The notes under the pieces were generated by a model that saw only the letters and a program-made list of their open reading frames with translations, made no database searches and was not told the DNA's origin. A stretch of 32,777 nucleotides of DNA from Akkermansia muciniphila (lineage in GTDB: Bacteria > Verrucomicrobiota > Verrucomicrobiia > Verrucomicrobiales > V1-33): NCBI GenBank assembly GCA_943333275.1, contig CALQSQ010000063.1, forward strand, positions 1 to 32,777, written 5' to 3'. The translations under genes and the position numbers were made by a program. Below, in pieces: positions 8,407 to 15,308 of this stretch; the stretch's first letter is position 1; the number at the start of each line of letters is the position of its first letter.

Positions 8407-9513
8407 TCACTCCCCGCCCGTCACAGGCCCGTCACATTTCGCCAAATCCCTCAACTCAGCCGCCCCGCTCAAGACCCGGATTTTCAATTGGTATTTCCGG
8501 CTCTCCCCGGGTTTCAGGAATTGCTCCGCCAGCTTGTGCTTGTCCCGGCCCTTTCCAAGCAGTGAACCTGCAAATGGTTCCAGCCCGCTTACATAGCTCC
8601 CCCGCGGACCATAGTGCTGCCAGTTAGCCAGCCTCGGCAGGGCTTTCTTCGGATAGGAAATTTCCACTCCCAGCTTGAGCTTGTCATTGATGAGCCCGGT
8701 CCGGCACCAACCATCCTGCTCCGCCTCCGTATCCACAATCAACCCCCGCTCACCGCTCCCGGCATGTTCCGCCAGCCCACCCGGTACGCGCTTCAGCTTT
8801 TGCATCGCACCAGCCGCCAGTGGCTGCACAATGTCCTGCCCCGGAGGTGGCGGCACCACCCAATACTCTGCCTTGCCGCGATAAATGAACCGCGCGCCTT
8901 CATCCAGCAACGGATAGCCCAGATTGCAATGATACAGCCAGTGATGCGCCGTCAACGAATCGCCACGATTCATCACCTCATCCTCAATGGAAATCTCCGG
9001 AACTCCCAGCGTGCTTCGGATCGTGCGGCGGATTTCCATGACCGGTCCAAACATTCGCGCATCCCTCACGACGAGCCCCAGCTCCATATCATAACGCCCC
9101 CGCAGGGGATCCGGATTCCGCAGCGTCTCCACCTGCGCCGCCTGGCTGGAAAATCTTCCATGCAACGAAGTCACCACGCCGTCCACCTCACGCGGCCCAC
9201 CCATGTATTCCGGTCCGCACGTCGTCACCAACCCGCCCGCCCATCCGCGCAGCCATTCCACCCCGGTGTGATACGCCGGACTCGGAGGCAGCAATCCATT
9301 CTGCGTCAGATACGCCAGCGCATACTGCTGGAAACTCGCATCCACAATGTCCCCACCCCGATCCAACGCCACCGTAAATCGCAACCCACCCCCCGTATCA
9401 AACAACGCCACCCTCACCCCGCATCCCCCACCAGCCCCCGGCGCATCCAGCATCCCCGTGCGGATGCCGCCGAGTTGGAGTGGGTTTTCAAATTTTGTGG
9501 GATCGGGGTTCAT
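8407..9513 (-). CDS. DUF4432 aldose 1-epimerase-like protein
   Basis: A cytoplasmic protein (no signal peptide) resembling DUF4432, a branch of the galactose-mutarotase superfamily that interconverts sugar anomers or binds sugars. Recognisable segments are the N-terminal LDRGGDI (the family's arginine-containing strand), GLVTTCGPEYMGG, TSLHGRFSSQAA with a conserved histidine, EDEVMNRGDS, and HHWLYHCNLGYPLLDEG with conserved histidines, then GLEPFAGSLLG near the end. The frame opens at a GTG at 9519, but the ATG at 9513 is better placed: AAAGGG lies eight bases upstream of it and only two from the GTG. This gives 368 residues. It follows the DUF1501 stop codon by 14 bases and probably belongs to that operon. 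Residues needed for true mutarotase activity cannot be verified here, so the substrate is open; a link to sugars released outside the cell is inferred from context only. Confidence 0.85.
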   Translation of the reverse strand: MNPDPTKFENPLQLGGIRTGMLDAPGAGGGCGVRVALFDTGGGLRFTVALDRGGDIVDASFQQYALAYLTQNGLLPPSPAYHTGVEWLRGWAGGLVTTCGPEYMGGPREVDGVVTSLHGRFSSQAAQVETLRNPDPLRGRYDMELGLVVRDARMFGPVMEIRRTIRSTLGVPEISIEDEVMNRGDSLTAHHWLYHCNLGYPLLDEGARFIYRGKAEYWVVPPPPGQDIVQPLAAGAMQKLKRVPGGLAEHAGSGERGLIVDTEAEQDGWCRTGLINDKLKLGVEISYPKKALPRLANWQHYGPRGSYVSGLEPFAGSLLGKGRDKHKLAEQFLKPGESRKYQLKIRVLSGAAELRDLAKCDGPVTGGE

Positions 9514-9520
9514 CTTCACA

Positions 9521-9527
9521 TCCCTTT
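9521..9527 (-). promoter_or_regulatory. Ribosome-binding site deciding the DUF4432 start
   Basis: On the minus strand GAAAGGGA lies eight bases before the ATG at 9513. It is the only convincing Shine-Dalgarno-like sequence I found in front of a gene in this window. It favours the ATG over the GTG two codons upstream and sits right after the stop of the preceding DUF1501 gene. Confidence 0.4.
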
Positions 9528-10934
9528 CTAGGCCAAAATCTCATGAACCACACGCCCATGCACATCCGTGAGCCTGCGGTCGATGCCACTGTTGCGGAAG
9601 TTTAGTTTCTCGTGGTTGATGCCGAGGAGGTGGAGGATGGTGGCGTGGAAATCGTAGCTGGTGGTGATGTCGCGCTGGGCCTGCCAGGACCATTCGTCGC
9701 TTTCGCCGAAGGAGACTCCCGGCTTGATGCCGGCTCCGGCGAACCAGGAGACGAAGGTGCCGCCGTTGTGGTCGCGGCCTACGCTGCCCTGGCTGAATGG
9801 CATGCGGCCGAATTCGGTGGTCCAGACGAGAAGGGTGTCCTCGAGCAGGCCTCGGGCTTTCAAATCCATGAGCAGGGCGGCGGCGGGTTGGTCCATGCTG
9901 CGGGCGGCGGATCCTAGTTCTTTCGGAATGTCACCGTGGTTATCCCAGTTGTCCGATCCACCCCCATGGCCGCTCCAGACTTGCACGAAGCGCACGCCGC
10001 GTTCGATCATGCGGCGTGACAGCAGACAGCGTTTGCCAAAATCGACCGTGTGCGGTTGATCCATGCCGTAGAGTTTTTTCGTGGCTTCGGATTCGCCGTT
10101 GAGGTCCAGCAATTCAGGCGCGGCGAGTTGGAGGCGGGCGGCGAGTTCGTAGGTTTCGATGCGGGCGGTCAGGCGTGAGTCGTCGGGGCGATCGGCAGCG
10201 TAAGCGTGATTCATTTCCCTCAACAACTCGAATCCCTCCTGGCGGCTTGTAGCGGTGATGTGGGTGGCGCCAGCGGGAGGTTGCAGATGAGTCATCGGCT
10301 GCGGTGCGGAGGCATTGATGATCGTGCCCTGGTGATTCGCGGGGAGAAATCCGGAGGTGAAGGCGCTGCGGCCATTGTAGGGGAGGCCGCGACCATCTGG
10401 CAGGGCGACGAACGCTGGCACGTTGTCGGCGAGGCTGCCCAAGGCAAAGGAAATCCATGATCCGGCGCAGGGAAATCCCGGTAGCACAAATCCGCTCGTT
10501 TGCAGATAGGAGGCTGGGCCATGCACATTCGACGCCGAGTGCATGGCCATGAGAAATGCCATGTCGTCCACGTGCTTCGCCAGATGAGGCAGGGCGCTGC
10601 TGACCCACCGTCCACACTGCCCATGCTGCGCCCATTCAAACGGACTCTTCATTACAGCACCTGGAATACTCACGGAGGCTTCCACACGGGCGCCGGAGCC
10701 GGGATCGAACTTTTGTCCGTGTCGGGCGATCAATTGCGGCTTGTAGTCAAAGAGATCGCACTGACTGGCGCCACCGTTCATGAACAACTGGATGACGCGC
10801 TTAGCCTTGGGCGCAAAGGGTGGTGGCGTGGCGGCGGTGGCTGTTTCGTGATTGAAAAGTGAGGCCAGCGCGACGCTGCCCAGGCCAGTGGTCAGCTGCC
10901 CGAGGAAGTCGCGTCGATGGAGGGAGGGTTGCAT
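9528..10934 (-). CDS. DUF1501 protein, Tat-exported (second of tandem pair)
   Basis: DUF1501 proteins have an alkaline-phosphatase/sulfatase-like fold and are usually encoded next to DUF1549/1553 proteins; their reaction is unknown. This 468-residue copy begins with a twin-arginine signal (HRRDFLGQ, arginines 7-8, then LGSVALASLF), so it should be exported folded. Family motifs follow: LFMNGGASQCDLFDYKP (about 50-66), GSWISFALGS, SRRMIERGVRFVQVW, DNWDNHGDIP, TEFGRMPFSQGSVGRDHNGG, and the end DFHATILHLLG with [16 protein letters not shown]. The Asp/His-rich motifs are the likely metal ligands by analogy with the superfamily. It starts nine bases after the stop of the other DUF1501 gene and ends 14 bases before the DUF4432 gene. 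The ATG at 10934 places the twin arginines normally. The two neighbouring copies differ throughout, so this is an old duplication or two distinct specificities. Confidence 0.92.
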   Translation of the reverse strand: MQPSLHRRDFLGQLTTGLGSVALASLFNHETATAATPPPFAPKAKRVIQLFMNGGASQCDLFDYKPQLIARHGQKFDPGSGARVEASVSIPGAVMKSPFEWAQHGQCGRWVSSALPHLAKHVDDMAFLMAMHSASNVHGPASYLQTSGFVLPGFPCAGSWISFALGSLADNVPAFVALPDGRGLPYNGRSAFTSGFLPANHQGTIINASAPQPMTHLQPPAGATHITATSRQEGFELLREMNHAYAADRPDDSRLTARIETYELAARLQLAAPELLDLNGESEATKKLYGMDQPHTVDFGKRCLLSRRMIERGVRFVQVWSGHGGGSDNWDNHGDIPKELGSAARSMDQPAAALLMDLKARGLLEDTLLVWTTEFGRMPFSQGSVGRDHNGGTFVSWFAGAGIKPGVSFGESDEWSWQAQRDITTSYDFHATILHLLGINHEKLNFRNSGIDRRLTDVHGRVVHEILA

Positions 10935-10943
10935 GCGATCGTG

Positions 10944-12374
10944 TTAGGATAAGATATCTTTCACCACATTTCCATGCACATCGGTGAGCCGACGATCCAC
11001 CCCTGCGGTGCGGAAGGTGAGCTTCTGGTGGTCGATGCCCATGAGGTGCAGGATGGTGGCGTGGAGGTCGTAGCAATAGGTGATGCCTTCGGCGGCTTTG
11101 AAGCCGAGATCATCGCTCCGGCCGTAGGCGGTTCCTGCCTTGATGCCTGCGCCGACCATCCAGGTCACGAACGAATTTCCATTGTGGTCGCGACCCACCG
11201 ATCCCTGTGCAAACGGCGTGCGGCCGAATTCGGTGGTAAAGATGACGAGCGTATCGTCGAGCAGGCCGCGTGATTTTAAATCGCCCAATAGGCCAGCGAT
11301 GGGCAAATCCACACTGGTGGCGATGGGTGGCAGTTCATTGGGAATGTTGCCATGGTTGTCCCAGTTGTTGACCGCTCCCTGTGGACCGCTCCAGACCTGC
11401 ACAACGCGGCTGCCACGCTCAATGAGCCGACGCGCCAGCAGACAACGCCGGCCAAAGTCCTCCGTGATCGGTGCATCCATGCCATAAGCGGTGCGGGTGG
11501 CGGCGGTTTCACGCGTGAGGTCGAAGGCTTCGGGCGCGCTGAGTTGCATTTTCGCCGCCAGTTCATAACTGGCGATGCGGGCCTCGAGCCTCGTGTCTTC
11601 AGGATGCATGGCTGCATGCTGGCGATTCATTTTCTGAAGCAGAGACATCGCGGCCTGATCGCCTTCCTTGCTCGCGAACGTGTGCCGGGGATCGGCAAAC
11701 AAATCCGGAACGGGCTGGGGCGATCCTGCATTGATGATCGTGCCCTGATGGCGCGACGGGAGGAATCCGGAACTGAAATTTCCCTTCTGGTTGTAGGGCA
11801 GACCGCGCACATCCGGCAGCACCACGAAGGTCGGAAGGTTGTCGGTCAGGCTTCCCAGGCCATAGGAAATCCACGATCCCATGCAGGGAAATCCGGGCAG
11901 CAGGAATCCAGTATTCATCATGTAGCTGCCGGGACCGTGCACGCTGGTCTTGGTGGTCATGGCCATGAGAAACGCCATCTCATCCACCCACTTCGCCTGA
12001 TGCGGAAAGACACTGCTGACCCAGCGACCGCTCTGCCCGTATTGCTTGAACTCAAATGGACTCTTCATCACCGCACCCGCCGGACCCGTCTGGCCCTCGG
12101 GTTTTTCCTTGGGGCCGATCATCTGGCCGTTCAATCGCTCCAACTCCGGCTTGTAATCAAACGTGTCCATCTGACTCACCCCGCCGTTCATGAAAAGCTG
12201 AATGACGCGCTTCACTTTCGCCGGATGATGCAGTCCGCCATTGAATTCCGGACGCGGCGTGGGCGTGGAGGCCATGGCATCGCGGGCCAGCATCTGGGAC
12301 AAGGCCACGCCGGTGATGCCTCCACCAGTGTGCCAGAGGAAATCGCGTCGAGAGATGGGGTTTATGGAGGGCAT
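10944..12374 (-). CDS. DUF1501 protein, Tat-exported (first of tandem pair)
   Basis: A 476-residue DUF1501 protein with a twin-arginine signal (ISRRDFLWH, arginines 9-10, then a hydrophobic GGGITGVALSQML stretch). Motifs in order: [119 protein letters not shown] and the terminal LTDVHGNVVKDILS. These match the family end to end at normal length. It starts six bases downstream of the stop of the cytochrome-bearing DUF1549/1553 gene, the usual partner arrangement, and is followed nine bases later by a second DUF1501 gene. It is presumably periplasmic and may form a complex with the DUF1549/1553 protein, but this is inference from conserved gene order. Function is not established. Confidence 0.93.
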   Translation of the reverse strand: MPSINPISRRDFLWHTGGGITGVALSQMLARDAMASTPTPRPEFNGGLHHPAKVKRVIQLFMNGGVSQMDTFDYKPELERLNGQMIGPKEKPEGQTGPAGAVMKSPFEFKQYGQSGRWVSSVFPHQAKWVDEMAFLMAMTTKTSVHGPGSYMMNTGFLLPGFPCMGSWISYGLGSLTDNLPTFVVLPDVRGLPYNQKGNFSSGFLPSRHQGTIINAGSPQPVPDLFADPRHTFASKEGDQAAMSLLQKMNRQHAAMHPEDTRLEARIASYELAAKMQLSAPEAFDLTRETAATRTAYGMDAPITEDFGRRCLLARRLIERGSRVVQVWSGPQGAVNNWDNHGNIPNELPPIATSVDLPIAGLLGDLKSRGLLDDTLVIFTTEFGRTPFAQGSVGRDHNGNSFVTWMVGAGIKAGTAYGRSDDLGFKAAEGITYCYDLHATILHLMGIDHQKLTFRTAGVDRRLTDVHGNVVKDILS

Positions 12375-12380
12375 GATCAG

Positions 12381-15308
12381 TTAATCGAGAAAGAGAAATT
12401 CATTGCTGTTAAAAAGCACCCGGCAGACCGACGGCATTCCCTGCTGGGCGGCGAGGGTGGTGAAATCCGCGACTTCCTCTGCGCTGGCGGGCCGCTGGTA
12501 GGTGAGTTGAAAAGCCGTTTGGATTTTTGCCTCGGGCGTCTTCGCCTGTTGATCCAGTCGGGCGGCGAAATTCTCGCAGTATTTCAACAGATACTCATTG
12601 TTGAACAACGCGAGGGATTGCAACGCCGAGGCGGAAAATCCTCGCACGGGCGACAGCAATCCCATGTCCGGAAAATCCAGCGCGTCCATGAAGGGATCGG
12701 CGATGGCCCGCCAGACCAGGCGGTAAATGCTGCGGCGGGAGGCTCCGGGGGAATTCCAATCGAAGTTTTCGTAATTCAAGATGGGCGTGGTCTGCGGACC
12801 AGGCTTGGAAGTGAAATTGGCGATGCTGGGTCCACCCATCGTGAGGTCGAGTTTCCCACTGATGGCAAAAATGCTGTCGCGAATGGAGTCGGCATCCAGA
12901 CGGGAACGATTCATGCGCCAAAGCAGGCGGTTGTCCGGATCCGCCGCCAGCGCCTTCTCATGACCTTCCGACGACTGACGGTAGGCGGCGCTGGTGACGA
13001 TGAGTTTATGCAATGCCTTTAACGAGCCATGCGCCTCATCGCGAAACCACACTGCCAGCCAGTCGATCAGTTCCGGATGCGACGGCACTCCACCCATGCG
13101 CCCGAAATCGCTTGGTGTGTCGCAGAGGCCTTTGCCAAAATGATAATGCCAGACGCGATTCACGATGCTGCGCCAGGTGAGCGGATTCGCCGGATCAGCC
13201 AGCCAGCTTGCGAGGGCGGCGCGGCGCGATGTTTCGTTTTTGGGATTTGGAAGTTCAAAGCGTGATTTCAAAGCGGTGATAACCGACAAGGCACCGGGCC
13301 CAATTTCATCGGCAGGCTTGGCGAGGTCTCCGCGTTTCAAGAGGCGGATCGTGCGCGGTTCCTTGATGGCCACGAGACCCCGTTCATTGGTGGCGGCATT
13401 GCCGGCGGCCCAGACCTGTGCGGGCGCGGGAAGCCTGGCAATTTCATTCGCGGCCTTCTGGCGCAATACTGCGGATGCGAGCAACATCCTTTGTTCGAGC
13501 GTGCGCTCAGCCCGCGGAATGAGGGAGATTTTTCCAGCCTCGACCGGAAGGGCGATCAGTTTGTCAGGTGGTGCCGAGGTGGCGGAAATCCCAAATTTCC
13601 CAATCAAATGGCTGCCACCCTGCAATTGGCGCAGTGTGATCACCAGCTTGGTATCAGGCTCGAGGTGCAGCGGAGCAGTGAATTCAAACAAGCCATGATG
13701 GGGCACACCGACGGCCGGATGGATCGCCCAGGAGGATTTCAGATCACCGTCAATGGCTTTGGTGACGTCGTAGCCTGTTTGATCAAAATCCGCCACCGCC
13801 CTGCGGATGGGTGCAGGCTCACCCTTGGTGGCAACCGGACGAAAAACCTGCACTTGGAATTCGCTAAGGTGGAGATTGCCATTTCCGGCGCGGCCCGGGC
13901 CGTGTTCCGGCAGGGAGGCGTCTGTCAGTAGATCGAGGCGCAGCGCGGTGACATCCGCGAGTTTCGTCGTGGCAGTGATGAGGTAAGTTTCCTTGTCCGG
14001 TAAGGTTCCGCTGGCCAACACCGTGAGGTCCGGCTTGCGTTCCAACGTGGACCCGTCATTCGCTACCAGGATCTCTGGAAACATCCTTTCCCAGGCGACA
14101 GCGGGCGCCTGCTCGGCAGCCAGGACGAGTGCATCGTTTTCGGGGGAGAGCAGCACGGAGGCATCCTGACGTTCGATGGCATTTTGCAATTCCTTCATTT
14201 TTTTGAATTGCAGTGCCGCCGCCGGATCCGCCTGATAGGAAATGTCTCCCTTGCCGATGCCCGCAAAGACCGCCTGTAGCGCAAAGTAATCCTCCTGCGT
14301 GATGGGGTCGAACTTGTGCGCGTGGCAGCGGGCACAGTTGGCCGTGGTGCTAACGAAGGAAGCCATGGTCTGCGTCACAAGGTCATCGCGATCCAGATAT
14401 TCAAAGTTGGTCGGGGCCGTGGCGGCGGCACTGCTGTCGTAGGTCCCGGCACCCAGATAGCCGAGCGCGGCGGTGAGATGCGTTTCATCCGGAAAGAAAA
14501 CATCCGCGGCGATTTGTTCCCGAATGAAGCGGTCCCATGGGGTGTCGCGATTGAGGCTGTTGATGACGTAATCCCTGTAGCGCCAGGCATTGGGGCGCAG
14601 GTCATCATGCTCGAAGCCATGCGTATCGGCAAAATGAATGGTATCGAGCCAGTGACGGGCCCAACGTTCGCCGTAGCGAGGTGAGGCGAGCAGTTGATCC
14701 ACGAGATTTTCGTAAGCCCGGGGATCGTCGTTTTTCACAAAGGCATCCACCGCTTCCGGTGTGGGAGGCAATCCCTGCAGATCGTAATAAACGCGCCGAA
14801 TCAGGGTGCGCTGATCCGCAGGTGAATTTGGCGCGAGTCCGGCCGTCTGGAGTCCGGCCAGGATAAAGGCATCCACCGGGTGGGCCGATCCTGCGGGCAC
14901 AACCGGCTTGTTCAATTGTCGAAGCGACCACCAATCTCCGGATGCCTTGACTGGAGCGATGCGCGGATCCTCGGCGCCGAGTTTGATCCACTGCTCCAAC
15001 AGGGCGATTTCTTCCGTCGGAAGTTGTTCCTTGGGAGGCATCTGGTGATCGTCGTCAGTCCACCGCACCATCTTCATCAGCAGACTCTCCTCCGGCTTGC
15101 CCGGCATCACGGCTGGTCCGGTATCGCCACCGGTTTCCCAGCCTGATTTGGAATCCAGCGCGAGGCCGCCCTTCATTTTTGATGAGGCATGCGAGTGGCA
15201 TTCGTAGCAGCGCGTTTTGAGCAACGGCTCGATTTTGGTCGCAAAAAAATCATCCGCCTGCAGAGGCAGGGACGCCATGATTAGATAAGTAAAAATTCGT
15301 TCAATCAA
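12381..15308 (-). CDS. DUF1549/DUF1553 protein with N-terminal planctomycete cytochrome C domain
   Basis: An exported multidomain protein: PSCyt1 cytochrome module with CYECH (about 34-38), KGGLALDS and the Met-containing HQMPPKEQLP; DUF1549 with YGERWARHWLD and a second CxxCH in CARCHAHKFDPI (about 324); an inserted region (about 440-570) with the HGPGRAGNGNLHLSEFQV signature of a discoidin-like sugar-binding fold; then DUF1553 (TWRSIVNRVWHYHFG, about 714; TPSDFGRMGG) and the family tail NEFLFLD. Start choice matters. The ATG at 15278 would leave only MASLPLQA, too short for export, whereas a TTG at 15308 gives a full signal peptide (IERIFTYLIMASLPLQA) and 975 residues. That TTG overlaps the last codons of the preceding gene by eight bases, implying translational coupling. 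The open frame further upstream, to 15392, reads out of frame through the neighbour and is rejected. Both CxxCH sites suggest covalent heme, hence electron transfer outside the cytoplasm; the substrate is unknown. Confidence 0.9.
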   Translation of the reverse strand: MIERIFTYLIMASLPLQADDFFATKIEPLLKTRCYECHSHASSKMKGGLALDSKSGWETGGDTGPAVMPGKPEESLLMKMVRWTDDDHQMPPKEQLPTEEIALLEQWIKLGAEDPRIAPVKASGDWWSLRQLNKPVVPAGSAHPVDAFILAGLQTAGLAPNSPADQRTLIRRVYYDLQGLPPTPEAVDAFVKNDDPRAYENLVDQLLASPRYGERWARHWLDTIHFADTHGFEHDDLRPNAWRYRDYVINSLNRDTPWDRFIREQIAADVFFPDETHLTAALGYLGAGTYDSSAAATAPTNFEYLDRDDLVTQTMASFVSTTANCARCHAHKFDPITQEDYFALQAVFAGIGKGDISYQADPAAALQFKKMKELQNAIERQDASVLLSPENDALVLAAEQAPAVAWERMFPEILVANDGSTLERKPDLTVLASGTLPDKETYLITATTKLADVTALRLDLLTDASLPEHGPGRAGNGNLHLSEFQVQVFRPVATKGEPAPIRRAVADFDQTGYDVTKAIDGDLKSSWAIHPAVGVPHHGLFEFTAPLHLEPDTKLVITLRQLQGGSHLIGKFGISATSAPPDKLIALPVEAGKISLIPRAERTLEQRMLLASAVLRQKAANEIARLPAPAQVWAAGNAATNERGLVAIKEPRTIRLLKRGDLAKPADEIGPGALSVITALKSRFELPNPKNETSRRAALASWLADPANPLTWRSIVNRVWHYHFGKGLCDTPSDFGRMGGVPSHPELIDWLAVWFRDEAHGSLKALHKLIVTSAAYRQSSEGHEKALAADPDNRLLWRMNRSRLDADSIRDSIFAISGKLDLTMGGPSIANFTSKPGPQTTPILNYENFDWNSPGASRRSIYRLVWRAIADPFMDALDFPDMGLLSPVRGFSASALQSLALFNNEYLLKYCENFAARLDQQAKTPEAKIQTAFQLTYQRPASAEEVADFTTLAAQQGMPSVCRVLFNSNEFLFLD

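Noticed and set aside
11352..13022. 556-codon plus-strand open frame
   Set aside because: It spans the junction of two well-supported minus-strand genes and its translation is rich in Arg/His/Gly without any family motif.
15278..15278. ATG at 15278 as start of the cytochrome-bearing DUF1549/1553 gene
   Set aside because: It leaves only eight residues before the mature domain, no basic n-region and no hydrophobic core; TTG at 15308 gives a proper signal peptide. Kept as an alternative.
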